A DNA stretch of 64,000 nt from positions 1 to 64,000 of the forward strand of contig JAJSZT010000005.1 of NCBI GenBank assembly GCA_030272815.1. The letters are read 5' to 3'. The stretch comes from Deltaproteobacteria bacterium (GTDB lineage Bacteria; Desulfobacterota; Desulfobacteria; Desulfobacterales; ETH-SRB1). A program made the translations under genes and the position numbers. Position 1 is the first letter of the stretch, and every line of letters begins with the position of its first letter. Below, in pieces: positions 24,197 to 32,979 of the stretch. The notes below the pieces were generated by a model that made no database searches, was not told where the DNA came from, and saw nothing but the letters and a program-made list of their open reading frames with translations.

Positions 24197-24613
24197 AACG
24201 AAGCCGCGAAGGCTCTGGTGCATTTGCTGAACCGTCCAGAGAGCCTGGACTGTTTGATAGCCTTGCCGCCGAGCGGCCTGATGGGAGGATACCTGCGGGC
24301 AATAAAGAAAGCCAGTGGAATCACTGCAGTAGTTACCGACAAGCCGGAAAACATTCTGGAGAGGATCAGGTTTTACGATATAGACTCCCGCCCGATCGAG
24401 AAGAAGCTGACCCCCAAGGAGAAGAAATTGTATCTGAGAGAGATTAAAAAGGACATCACCTATTTCTGCACGAGTTACCAGCGGGCCAACCTGCAGGTTG
24501 ACATTTCCGGACTGTACCAAGATCAAGCGGCTCGTAAAGTCAAAGAGGCTGTCGAGGAACTTGACGGAAAGTTAATGCAACAGGCGAGGTCCGAACAAAC
24601 GGGATGGAGCTAA
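24197..24613 (+). pseudogene. Shikimate-kinase-like gene, C-terminal fragment
   Basis: Starts mid-protein (NEAAKALVHLLNRPESLDCL). It continues with DKPENILERIRFYDIDSRPI and KKDITYFCTSYQRANLQVDI, typical of the lid and C-terminus of divergent shikimate-kinase-like proteins. The Walker A part is missing and lies at 17280-17384. The frame extends back into the intron fragment (GTG 24170), giving a chimeric ORF that is unlikely to be functional. Confidence 0.62.
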
Positions 24614-24652
24614 AGCTGACAGGAATAAGCAGGCGCTTTTACGTAAAGTTCA

Positions 24653-24758
24653 TATAGACTTTCAGATAAATAATTTCACTGTGTTATCAGTCGTCGACGT
24701 ATAACTAATATGCTTTCCTCCTTCTGGCCTTGTGAAATTAATTATCTGAAAGTCTATA
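24653..24758. mobile_element. 106-bp MITE-like element, copy 2
   Basis: Same 26-bp terminal repeats and body as 4955-5060, with three base differences. It lies near the right end of the cassette region, 19.7 kb from copy 1, in the same orientation. Confidence 0.8.
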
Positions 24759-24783
24759 GAGACTTAAAAGGATTATGGCTTTT

Positions 24784-24966
24784 ATGAAACAATTATTACC
24801 GTGCCCTTTTTGTGGGAAAGAGCCAGAAATTGATAAGTATAAAATAAAAGGTATAATGCATTGGAATGTGAGCTGTATGAATGATCACTGCCTTGTTCAT
24901 GTAGAAACAGATGATTTCGAATCGGAAGAGGAAGCAATAGGGGCATGGAATAAAAGAGTCTCATAA
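24784..24966 (+). CDS. Lar-like small zinc-ribbon protein
   Basis: 60 residues (MKQLLPCPFCGKEPEIDKYK...AIGAWNKRVS). A CPFC pair and a second C...C pair with the closing A-x-x-AWN-x-R motif match the Lar (restriction alleviation) family found on phages and mobile elements. ATG 24775 is an in-frame alternative with AAAAGG upstream. Phage Lar proteins protect DNA from type I restriction, which would fit an island holding hsd and rhuM remnants, but most family members are untested. Confidence 0.6.
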   Translation: MKQLLPCPFCGKEPEIDKYKIKGIMHWNVSCMNDHCLVHVETDDFESEEEAIGAWNKRVS

Positions 24967-25081
24967 ATTCAAGAAAGAGGATTAAGCTGATTTATTTAAT
25001 TCGGCTTCGCCGAACATCGCGCTTGAGAGGGACCGGGAAAAGCCGTGCTGCCTTTGAAAGGCCTACTTTAATATCTCCCGC

Positions 25082-25285
25082 ATGCGATATCAGATGTCAC
25101 GACCAGTTCGCATGATTTCACCAGAAGAAGTTCGTAATGTGATTGAGCAAGGTGAGATTATAGAAGACTATCCTTATGAAAAAAGAAACAGCTCCATTAC
25201 ATATTTATTATTTCCTTTTTTTTATGAATTTATTCCCAGCCCCCTTGCGACTGTGATTAAAGGGTGCTATTTGATAATGCATTGA
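25082..25285 (+). pseudogene. DUF4258-like fragment
   Basis: The core MISPEEVRNVIEQGEIIEDY matches the central part of DUF4258 toxins (…ISPEEVRNVL-GEIIEDYPED…). The native C-terminus is replaced by an unrelated hydrophobic tail (SSITYLLFPFFYEF), and the N-terminus is short. It ends 1 bp before the ABC transporter start. Probably a broken toxin gene. Confidence 0.5.
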
Positions 25286-25286
25286 T

Positions 25287-26000
25287 ATGATCATACTTGA
25301 TTCCGTTACAAAAAAATTTGGCGCCTTTGCCGCGGTCGATAATGTTTCATATACGATTCAAAAGGGAGAGTCTTTTGCATTGCTTGGACCAAACGGTGCC
25401 GGCAAGACGACCATCGTCCGGATGCTTCTCGATTTTATCAACCCCTCCTCGGGCAGCATTACAATCAATGGACTGCCTGCATCCGACCCGGAATCCCGCA
25501 AACACATCGGATATATCGCCGAACAGCACATGATCCCGCCGTATCTCTCCGGATTTGAATATCTGTCGCGGCATGCTTCTTTAATCGGCCTGTCCGGGAA
25601 AGACGCCGAAAAGGAAGTCGACAGGGTTCTCGAGATCGTTTCCATGAAAGGACTGGAAAGGAAAAATTCCGCGGCGTACTCGAGAGGCATGAAACAGCGC
25701 ATCGCTCTGGGGGCTGCCCTGCTGGGACAGCCAATGTTTCTGATACTGGATGAACCCATCACCGGGCTCGATCCGATCGGCATCCGCGATGTCAGAAAAA
25801 TTCTTGAAAACCTCCGTGGCAAGGGAGTGACCGTGATCTTAAACTCCCATCTGCTTTCAGAGGTGGAAAAAACATGTGAAACGGCGGCGATCATGTACAA
25901 GGGGAAAATCCTTATCAAGGATACCATTAACGCAATCGTGAAGGGTCACGAGACGCTCGAAGATGTTTTTGTTCGATATATAGAGCATGAAAATGAATAA
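25287..26000 (+). CDS. ABC transporter ATP-binding protein
   Basis: 237-residue cytoplasmic ATPase of an ABC-2-type exporter. Walker A GPNGAGKTT, signature YSRGMKQRIALGAALLG, Walker B LILDEPITGLDP and the H-loop in NSHLLSE are all intact. The closest style is NatA/NosF-type ATPases. It overlaps its permease partner by 14 bp, so the two form one operon. Base composition is clearly more GC-rich than the cassettes to the left. Substrate cannot be told. Confidence 0.88.
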   Translation: MIILDSVTKKFGAFAAVDNVSYTIQKGESFALLGPNGAGKTTIVRMLLDFINPSSGSITINGLPASDPESRKHIGYIAEQHMIPPYLSGFEYLSRHASLIGLSGKDAEKEVDRVLEIVSMKGLERKNSAAYSRGMKQRIALGAALLGQPMFLILDEPITGLDPIGIRDVRKILENLRGKGVTVILNSHLLSEVEKTCETAAIMYKGKILIKDTINAIVKGHETLEDVFVRYIEHENE

Positions 26001-26802
26001 CGTCATAAAAATTACGGTCTATACCATGCGGGACCAGATGCGGCATAAAAGTTTTTATGTTCTCCTGGGTCTTTCCATTCTATTCATATTGTCGATCCGC
26101 GGATGTTATGACGGCGGATATACTGTTAATGGGAAAATTGTGGATAACGCTACGGTTGCCTGGCATGTTTCCAAAATTGTTTTCCATCTTATTGCCGCCG
26201 GAATGTTTCTGATGGTTTCCATGCTTTCAATGAAGATATTCAGCCGGGATCATGAGGATGGAAGCGTCGTTTTGTTTCTTTCCAGATCTGTTTTCAGATG
26301 GCAATATGTTCTCGGCCGGGTCACCGGCACCTGGGCACTTTGCCTTGTTTTCATGTTTATACTTCACTTGACGATCTTTTTGACGGTATGGGCAAAAACA
26401 GGAACCTTCATTTCGGGATACTTGACCGCATCTTTGGTATGTTCGATCAACCTTCTTTTTGTGATTGCATGCGTCTGCTTTTTGTCTCTTTTTCTGCCGG
26501 ATTTTATCAGTGCGCTTTTTACCATGGGAATTCTGTTCGTTGGTTTTATTTCCGATGGTGGTTATCAGCTTATCAATAGTGACATCGTAAGATCCGCTGT
26601 CCCGTCCTCAATCAATTTGGAACCTGCCTTATGGAGGGTTTTATATCCCAAGGTTTTTATGGTGCAGGCTTATGCAGATGCGATCATCAGCAAAAGTGAA
26701 TTTCATAATATGGGACATTTTCATCCCCTTCTGAATCTTTCCTTTTTTATTCTTTTAATAATGACGTTAATGTTAGTCTGTTTTAATCGAAAAGAGATTT
26801 GA
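25987..26802 (+). CDS. ABC-2-type transporter permease
   Basis: 271 residues with six hydrophobic segments; the first is near residues 20-37 (SFYVLLGLSILFILSI), followed by a large loop (YDGGYTVNGKIVDNATVAW). The pattern matches NosY-type ABC-2 permeases that pair with the ATPase upstream. A motif after TM2 (IFSRDHEDGSVVLFLSR) resembles the coupling region of that group. The 14-bp overlap with the ATPase gene indicates coupled translation. Confidence 0.82.
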   Translation: MKMNNVIKITVYTMRDQMRHKSFYVLLGLSILFILSIRGCYDGGYTVNGKIVDNATVAWHVSKIVFHLIAAGMFLMVSMLSMKIFSRDHEDGSVVLFLSRSVFRWQYVLGRVTGTWALCLVFMFILHLTIFLTVWAKTGTFISGYLTASLVCSINLLFVIACVCFLSLFLPDFISALFTMGILFVGFISDGGYQLINSDIVRSAVPSSINLEPALWRVLYPKVFMVQAYADAIISKSEFHNMGHFHPLLNLSFFILLIMTLMLVCFNRKEI

Positions 26803-27192
26803 GACGGCAAATTGCGCCATCATCATAAATATACAAGAATTGGGGTCAAAGCTTGAATTGGAATTGGGGTCAAAGCTTGATTTGTCTTTATTCATTTTCT
26901 CTTTAAAGGTTTTCACACTTAGTAAAACCGATCCGTTTGATAAAGAATTCATAAGAATTGCAGAAGAAGTTTTTGCTCCGCTTTTAAAGCATTGCCGGAA
27001 AATTTAACATCCCTGGAGGATTTTATGTTAACCCGATTAAAAGTATCAGGAGCTAATGGCCCCGGCAAGTCAACACGGTAGGTTTTCGAAAATATATCCC
27101 GCTTCAGGCGGTTTTTGTTTCATAAAGCTAATACTACAGCTACAGCGTCATTTTTTAACGTCATGCCCGCGGCGGGCATAAGGAGAATTAAT
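26803..27192. other. Island right border with gene remnants
   Basis: Two tandem copies of a TTGGGGTCAAAGCTTGA motif (26837-26883) resemble the palindrome of the 360-bp repeat. A stop-ended stretch to 27007 reads TDPFDKEFIRIAEEVFAPLL, the C-terminus of some larger protein (possibly a RecC-like exonuclease subunit; weak). At 27025-27081 an ATG opens MLTRLKVSGANGPGKSTR, a shortened start of an AAA ATPase with its Walker A, the family of the fragments at 8365 and 22595. Confidence 0.5.
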
Positions 27193-27435
27193 ATGGCCCA
27201 CGATCACAATCATGAAATACATAATAGTTTGACATTTGATGAAAAATTGGTCAAACTACTTGAGCACTGGATTAAGCATAATGACGATCATGCTGAAAAC
27301 TATAGAGGTTGGGCAAAAAAGACAAAAGAAAAAGGCACAAATGATGTTGGCCTTCTGCTGGAAGATGCGGTTGATATGACAGAGTTGATAAGCAATAAAT
27401 TCAAAAAAGCGTTAGAGCTTATAAAAAACCGCTAA
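27193..27435 (+). CDS. Conserved small protein with His-rich start (DUF8180-like)
   Basis: 80 residues from ATG 27193 behind TAAGGAGAATTAAT; an in-frame extension from 27115 is rejected because it reads through the border repeat. The sequence MAHDHNHEIHNSLTFDEKLV, then LLEHWIKHNDDHAENYRGWA, is a small helical protein found in anaerobic bacteria. The HDHNHEIH start could bind metal. Function unknown; it begins the return to core DNA. Confidence 0.65.
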   Translation: MAHDHNHEIHNSLTFDEKLVKLLEHWIKHNDDHAENYRGWAKKTKEKGTNDVGLLLEDAVDMTELISNKFKKALELIKNR

Positions 27436-27459
27436 CTCAGTTAGGGCATAATGGGTTTT

Positions 27460-29571
27460 TTAAGTTATTTCAGACCATGCTTTTATACAATTTCTGCCGC
27501 TTGTCTTTGCTTTGTATAGCGCCTGATCTGCGTGATCTATGAGCAGGGATTTTTTGTCTCCGTCATCCGGAAATGCGGCAAGACCAAAAGATATGGTTAT
27601 ATTAACTGTATTATCCTGATGCAGCGACAGCGCCTCGACTTTTTTGCGGATACGCTCCGCCATCTCCAAACCTCCGTATTCATTAGAGTCTTCGAGAATA
27701 ATTGCAAATTCCTCACCTCCGTAGCGGGCAACCAGGTCAACCTTTCGGACTGTTTCGGCCAGAGTTTCTGCAATGATTTTTAGCGCCTGATCGCCAAAAG
27801 GGTGTCCATAGGTATCATTAGTTCGTTTGAAATAGTCTATGTCGCATAAGATTAAACAAAGATGGTCTGATCTTCGCTGTGCGCGGTTAAGCATAACGTC
27901 AAAAGCATGCTGAAATGTTCTGTGATTGGCAAGATTTGTGAGCCCGTCAATTGTAGCAATTTTGTTTATCTGTTCATGAGCCTGAGCAAGGTCGATTTTT
28001 ATGGCCACCTGAGCAGCAATCAGTTCAAGTATATCTCTGTGATGTCTGGTAAATACTCCGGGTTTTCTGGCCGCAACAGTTAGTGCTCCTATTGAGTCGC
28101 CTTTTTCTTTCTGTAGAGGCAGAATAAGCAATGAGCCGAAGTCCGGGAATCGCTGTTCTTTGCTGAATATCGGTGCCGGCCCTCTGTATTCGGCTCCTGC
28201 CGGCAGAGAGCGGTTGATTTTCATGACCTGGCCGACTATTCCTTCGTTTTTTGAAAATTCCAGTCCTAGTAAATTTTTTGCATGCAATCCTTCAGCCCTG
28301 ACAATTGAGTGGTATTCGTCCTGAAGCAGGCTGATAGCAATGAAATCAGTCTGTACCAGTGTTGTGACAGCTTTGATAGAGGCATCGAAGACAGGTTCCA
28401 GGCCCAGAACGCTGTTAAGTTCACGCAGACCTATGCAGACTTGCTGAAAAGCATTTCGCTCACGGTTCATAGTGTAAAGCTGCCTTCCCATATTGATATC
28501 CAGGGAGAGTTTTTTACCCAGCAGTTTGAGAATCGTGAGTTCAGACTCATTCCAGTCTGACTTTTCCGTGCGATCTACACAAAGAATGCCGGAAATTTTT
28601 CTGTCAGCCGGGCTTGATTCTCCTTGTAAATTATCCAGGATGTTAACTGCTAAAAGGCTCCCGACCCCTCCTTTTTTGATGTAATAGGGCAGACCGGAAA
28701 AGTTAGCCTTAACCGGCGCCAGAGTAATTTCATTTCTATCTCTGAGAAGGGCACCGGTAATTCCGGCTCCTATCGGGTATGGGCCTGGCTGTATGTCTTT
28801 GCGAATAGTCGAAATATTTCGCAGCCTGAGTTCGCGCCCATGTATATCCGGCCATAGCACAGCAACAGTCGTGAGAATAAGAGCCTGTCTGATAAGTTCT
28901 AATTGCAGGTCAAAGGAGTCGGTAATATTTTCTATTGCCTCAAATTCCGGCAGGGTTTCAAGTATGGAAGGTCCGGATGCGGTTATTCCTAAATCTTTGG
29001 CGTATTCCCTATTATCTGATTTCTTTTTAGCTCTGACAATTGAGTCGGCCAGTTTTTTGCGATACGCCTGGCTGCGTGCAAAGAAGACTAATAATACGGT
29101 TATCAGCCCGTAAACAAGCATGTTGAGAGCCAATTCAGCTACTGGTTGTTGGCCGGTAATTGTCAGGCCTGCTTCCATTATAAAAGCAAATAAAATGGGA
29201 AAAAGAAAAATTTTAGGGGGATATGTTGTTACAAGCCAGGCGATAAATCCTGCTGGAATAATGATTGAGTGTTTTGAATAAGGGCCGGACATTCGCAACA
29301 GCATCCATGCCGTTACTGTCCAGAGAAGCGGGCCTTGAATCTGTGCGGGAAAATGAGCCGGCAGACGGCCTTTCAGGCGGTGTGCGATGTCCAAAAGACC
29401 AGCGGCAATTATAAAAACACCTAGTAATAATAATATATACCATGACGTTACGGTGAAATTGAAGTCAAAAGCACCTGTTCCTACCGCAAAGGCACCAATG
29501 GCTGCCAGGATGACCAGACGCCAGGTTTTTGCAAACCTTATGGCTTTATCTTTAAAGCTTTGAGGCTTCAT
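27460..29571 (-). CDS. Diguanylate cyclase with membrane, GAF and GGDEF domains
   Basis: 703 residues. About five transmembrane segments occupy residues 15-170. Two GAF-like regions follow (around 230-360 and 375-530). A GGDEF domain from residue 540 shows DGLTNLANHRTF and the active-site loop ARYGGEEFAII, with an RxxD inhibitory site (RKVD) five residues upstream, so c-di-GMP synthesis with product inhibition is expected. No EAL domain. It would make c-di-GMP in response to a membrane or small-molecule cue. It stands alone, convergent with the gene at 27193 and followed by cobO on the same strand. Confidence 0.9.
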   Translation of the reverse strand: MKPQSFKDKAIRFAKTWRLVILAAIGAFAVGTGAFDFNFTVTSWYILLLLGVFIIAAGLLDIAHRLKGRLPAHFPAQIQGPLLWTVTAWMLLRMSGPYSKHSIIIPAGFIAWLVTTYPPKIFLFPILFAFIMEAGLTITGQQPVAELALNMLVYGLITVLLVFFARSQAYRKKLADSIVRAKKKSDNREYAKDLGITASGPSILETLPEFEAIENITDSFDLQLELIRQALILTTVAVLWPDIHGRELRLRNISTIRKDIQPGPYPIGAGITGALLRDRNEITLAPVKANFSGLPYYIKKGGVGSLLAVNILDNLQGESSPADRKISGILCVDRTEKSDWNESELTILKLLGKKLSLDINMGRQLYTMNRERNAFQQVCIGLRELNSVLGLEPVFDASIKAVTTLVQTDFIAISLLQDEYHSIVRAEGLHAKNLLGLEFSKNEGIVGQVMKINRSLPAGAEYRGPAPIFSKEQRFPDFGSLLILPLQKEKGDSIGALTVAARKPGVFTRHHRDILELIAAQVAIKIDLAQAHEQINKIATIDGLTNLANHRTFQHAFDVMLNRAQRRSDHLCLILCDIDYFKRTNDTYGHPFGDQALKIIAETLAETVRKVDLVARYGGEEFAIILEDSNEYGGLEMAERIRKKVEALSLHQDNTVNITISFGLAAFPDDGDKKSLLIDHADQALYKAKTSGRNCIKAWSEIT

Positions 29572-29597
29572 TGAGCATCTCCCGGCAGTTCATAAAA

Positions 29598-30122
29598 TTA
29601 CTTTTCAATTCCAACTCTGGCTTTTACTCCTTTTTGGAAATAATGTTTTATTTCTTTCATTTCAGTAACCAGATCCGATTTTTCGATGAGCCTTTGATCT
29701 GCATTCCTTCCTGTGATTACTATCTCAACTTCTTCTGGTTTATCAGCAATTATATATAGAAGATCTTCAGCCGAAAAAAGTCCGAGTTTAACCGCAACAT
29801 TTGCTTCATCCAGTATGACCATCTTATAATTGCCTGAAGAAACGATAGATTTTATCTTTTCAATTCCTTTTCGTGCAGCTTCTATATCTTCGGCAGCAGG
29901 TTTACCCTTAATGAAGCAGCCGGATCCGAACTGCTCAACAGTTATGAGATCGGAAAATTTTTTCAGCGCTTTAATTTCACTGTAATTTCCCTTTTTGATG
30001 AACTGGGCTATAAAGACTTTTAGACCTGCACCTGCTGCCCTTATTGACAGACCTATTGCCGCAGTGGTTTTCCCTTTTCCATCTCCAGTATAAATATGGA
30101 CATAACCTTTCATAACTTCCAC
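29598..30122 (-). CDS. cobO: Cob(I)alamin adenosyltransferase CobO/BtuR
   Basis: 174-residue enzyme that transfers adenosine from ATP to corrinoid cobalt, giving adenosylcobalamin. P-loop GDGKGKTTAAIGLSIRAAG, the FIKKGNYSEIKAL block and the Walker-B-like MVILDEANVAV are all present. MKGYVHIYTGDGKGK could also start at residue 4. It ends 26 bp before the diguanylate cyclase start (minus strand). No cobalamin riboswitch seen upstream. Confidence 0.93.
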   Translation of the reverse strand: MEVMKGYVHIYTGDGKGKTTAAIGLSIRAAGAGLKVFIAQFIKKGNYSEIKALKKFSDLITVEQFGSGCFIKGKPAAEDIEAARKGIEKIKSIVSSGNYKMVILDEANVAVKLGLFSAEDLLYIIADKPEEVEIVITGRNADQRLIEKSDLVTEMKEIKHYFQKGVKARVGIEK

Positions 30123-30152
30123 CTTCAGCCTTCAGCCTATCCACCTGACTAT

Positions 30153-31391
30153 CTATTCATTCTTTGAATCGTCGCCGGCTCTTCTTATCAGATCATTCGG
30201 CAAATAGTCGCTATTAAGAAAAATAGTCACTCTGCTTCCCGGCTGGGCAAATGATAAAGACTCTCCACTTTGGTCGATAATTTGTTTTATTTTATCTTTT
30301 CGTGAAGGACCCTTTCTATTAAGAATTTCGACAACATCTCCCTTAAATATTTTATTACGCACATCAATATTTACGCTCTGATGGCCGGATCTTTCTATTA
30401 TCTTTCCGACAAATACCTGCCCTGGATTTTTATAATCTGCAAAATTCGATGATATCTGTTCCGGATCAGCAAAATAAAAACCAGTGCAGTAGCCTCTGTG
30501 ACTGATTTTGTTCAACTCGTCAATCCAGTATTTTTGTACTTTAAAACCGTCAGGATTTTCATAATACAAGTCTATTGCTTCCCTGTAAACCTTAACCGCA
30601 GATGCGACATAGTTAATTCCCTTCATGCGGCCTTCTATTTTAAGTGAGGATAAGCCTGATTCTATTATTTCAGGTATGTGTTCTATCATACAGAGATCCC
30701 TTGAGTTGAGAATATATGTGCCGCTGTTATTTTCTTCTATTGGAAAGTACTCGCCAGGCCGTTTTGCTTCCACAACCGCATACTTCCACCTGCATGGATG
30801 GGAACACTCGCCTAGATTGCTGCTGCGATTTGTCATAAAACTGCTGAGGAGACACCGTCCGGAATATGAGATGCACATGGAGCCGTGGACAAATGCTTCA
30901 ATTTCTATTGAACTGCGTGAGACAATTTCCTTTATTTCTTTTAAAGAGAGTTCTCTTGCGATGTTTATTCTTTTAATGCCGAATTTTTCCCAGAATAGAA
31001 CGCTTTTGTAGTTGGTTGTATTGGCTTGGGTGCTGAGATGTAGAGGTGTTTGCGGTATGATTTTACTTGCTTCCATCAATATACCGGGATCAGCGATTAT
31101 GACGGCATCCGGACCAATATCGCCCAGTTCTTTCAAATACTCCCAAATTGCTTTCTGCTCGGAATTCCTTGAATATGTATTGCATGCTACATAAACTTTA
31201 ACGCGTTGATCGTGAGCAAATTTAACTGCTCTGCGCATTTCATCGATGGTAAAATTTCCAGAGAAGTTTCTGAGGCTGAACTCCTTGCCTCCAAGGTAAA
31301 CAGCATCTGCTCCATAGCGTATTGCTATTTCAAGCTTTTCAAAATTACCTGCAGGTGCAAGAAGCTCTATTTTTCTGTTTCTTTTTGACAT
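30153..31391 (-). CDS. Peptidase U32 family protein
   Basis: 412 residues from the ATG at 31391 (MSKRNRKIELLAPAGNFEKL). A longer in-frame start at 31514 is rejected because it reads through a repeat element. The U32 signature is intact: EAFVHGSMCISYSGRCLLS with cysteines for an Fe-S cluster, then GECSHPCRWKY. Characterised relatives (RlhA, TrhP, UbiU/V) hydroxylate RNA or ubiquinone rather than digest protein, so RNA modification is as likely as peptidase activity. The C-terminal region has a beta-barrel-like domain. Confidence 0.88.
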   Translation of the reverse strand: MSKRNRKIELLAPAGNFEKLEIAIRYGADAVYLGGKEFSLRNFSGNFTIDEMRRAVKFAHDQRVKVYVACNTYSRNSEQKAIWEYLKELGDIGPDAVIIADPGILMEASKIIPQTPLHLSTQANTTNYKSVLFWEKFGIKRINIARELSLKEIKEIVSRSSIEIEAFVHGSMCISYSGRCLLSSFMTNRSSNLGECSHPCRWKYAVVEAKRPGEYFPIEENNSGTYILNSRDLCMIEHIPEIIESGLSSLKIEGRMKGINYVASAVKVYREAIDLYYENPDGFKVQKYWIDELNKISHRGYCTGFYFADPEQISSNFADYKNPGQVFVGKIIERSGHQSVNIDVRNKIFKGDVVEILNRKGPSRKDKIKQIIDQSGESLSFAQPGSRVTIFLNSDYLPNDLIRRAGDDSKNE

Positions 31392-31393
31392 AA

Positions 31394-31549
31394 GGGCTCG
31401 CTCAAAAATAACTTCACATTTTGATGCGCCGATCCATCCCGCATGGCTGCGTTGCTCGTTTGTTAAATAGCCTGCTATTCGCCCTCCTCGCGCCTTGCTA
31501 TGCGGGCGCCTCAACCCCTAAAAATGTAAATTTATTTTTGAGCGAACCC
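31394..31549. repeat. Inverted-repeat element between U32 gene and rfbD
   Basis: 156 bp bounded by GGGCTCGCTCAAAAATAA and TTATTTTTGAGCGAACCC (17 of 18 paired). It ends 2-3 bp upstream of the U32 start and overlaps the rfbD 3' end, so the terminal repeat encodes the last residues of RfbD and its stop. Confidence 0.7.
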
Positions 31550-32419
31550 TAATTGGCGAATTACAGTTTTCAAGCTGTCCTGCCATGGCTTGATATTTAT
31601 GCCAAAGTTCTTTTTTATAAGGCTGCAGTCAAGTGCGGAAAAACAAGGTCTTGTCGCCTTTCTCGGATACTCGGCAGTCGAAATTGGCTTAACAGTTATT
31701 GTCTTAATTGAGATATACTGCTTTGCCAGGCTAAGTATCTCTTCCGCAAACCCATGCCATGTTGTTATTCCAAGGCCACAATAATGATAAGTTCCCCAGT
31801 TTATATCACCACTGTATTTTATCCTGGAGATAATTTGAAGTACAGCATCAGCCAGATCAGCCGCACTGGTTGGAGAACCGAACTGGTCGGCTACAACATT
31901 TATCACTTCTTTTTCTTGTCCTATCCTTAAAATTGTCTTCACAAAGTTATGCCCGTGTACCCCATACAACCATGCAGTCCGCAATATAATATGATTTTTT
32001 AACCGTGACCTGACCTCATTTTCTCCTTGTTCTTTGCTTTTGCCGTAAATACTTAACGGAGATGCCGGAACCGACTCTATATAAGGAGAGCTTTTTTTGC
32101 CATCGAAGATAAAATCGGTTGAGATGTGGATTAACGGGATTTCAAACTTTGCACAGGCCTCGGCCAGATTGGCAGGCCCGTCTCTGTTTACCGCAAAAGC
32201 AAGATTCTGCTCTGTCTCTGCTTTATCAACATTTGTATATGCGGCTGCATTTACAACAAGAGAAGGTTGAAATTTCTCCAGCCTGTGTTTAACCTGAGTC
32301 TTATCAGTTATGTCTAAATCGGGAAGATCGGCGGGTAATATTTCATAACCAAAATTATTGCCCTGAATTAAAAGTTCATGTCCAAGCTGACCTTTTGAGC
32401 CGGTTACAAGAATTTTCAT
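31532..32419 (-). CDS. rfbD: dTDP-4-dehydrorhamnose reductase
   Basis: 295-residue SDR enzyme for the last step of dTDP-L-rhamnose synthesis. The NAD(P)H-binding motif GSKGQLG, the active-site YGKSKEQGE (Tyr-x3-Lys), HISTDFIFDG and FGSPTSAADLA are all present. It overlaps rfbC by 4 bp. The stop lies inside a mobile-type repeat, whose end replaces the native C-terminal codons. Confidence 0.94.
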   Translation of the reverse strand: MKILVTGSKGQLGHELLIQGNNFGYEILPADLPDLDITDKTQVKHRLEKFQPSLVVNAAAYTNVDKAETEQNLAFAVNRDGPANLAEACAKFEIPLIHISTDFIFDGKKSSPYIESVPASPLSIYGKSKEQGENEVRSRLKNHIILRTAWLYGVHGHNFVKTILRIGQEKEVINVVADQFGSPTSAADLADAVLQIISRIKYSGDINWGTYHYCGLGITTWHGFAEEILSLAKQYISIKTITVKPISTAEYPRKATRPCFSALDCSLIKKNFGINIKPWQDSLKTVIRQLGFAQK

Positions 32420-32979
32420 GGTTTTTTCTCAAGAATTGAAAGTTGTTCGGGAAGAAGTTCGCATAGACATGGATAATGCTTATCCTTTTCCGAAATTATA
32501 AGATCTTCAACAGGCCATTTAATGCCTATGTCCGGGTCAGACCATATTATTCCACCTTCGTCATCAGGGGCATAAAAATCCGAACATTTATATGAAAAAT
32601 GTGCTGTCTTGCTGAGTACGCAGAAGCCATGAGCAAAGCCTTCTGGTATAAACATCTGGCGTTTGTTTTGATCCGAAAGAACAACACCTGTCCAGTTGCC
32701 GAATGTTGGCGAACCCTTTCTGATATCAACAGCCACGTCAAATATTTCACCTGTAATAACCTGAATAAGCTTTGCCTGGGGATGCTTGATCTGAAAGTGA
32801 AGGCCTCTTAAAGTGCCGCATACGGAATAAGAAAGGTTGTCCTGGACGAAACGCCGGTTAATTCCTGATTTTTGATATTTGTTTTGATTGTAGGTTTCCA
32901 TGAAAAAGCCCCGGTTGTCTTTAAAGACCCTGGGCTCAATTATCAGTACGCCTTTTAGTGATGTAGTAATAATATTCAT
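32416..32979 (-). CDS. rfbC: dTDP-4-dehydrorhamnose 3,5-epimerase
   Basis: 187-residue cupin-fold epimerase. Family signatures are [37 protein letters not shown] with the catalytic histidine, and [15 protein letters not shown]. It overlaps both rfbD (4 bp) and rfbA (4 bp), so the three are one operon. Product and length are typical. Confidence 0.95.
   Translation of the reverse strand: MNIITTSLKGVLIIEPRVFKDNRGFFMETYNQNKYQKSGINRRFVQDNLSYSVCGTLRGLHFQIKHPQAKLIQVITGEIFDVAVDIRKGSPTFGNWTGVVLSDQNKRQMFIPEGFAHGFCVLSKTAHFSYKCSDFYAPDDEGGIIWSDPDIGIKWPVEDLIISEKDKHYPCLCELLPEQLSILEKKP

Noticed and set aside
26831-26890. Tandem TTGGGGTCAAAGCTTGA as a possible CRISPR or iteron
   Set aside because: Only two copies, unequal spacing; better explained as pieces of the REP-like palindrome.
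31392-31514. N-terminal extension of the U32 protein
   Set aside because: The extra 41 residues are encoded by an inverted-repeat element; family homology begins at MSKRNRKIELLAPAG.
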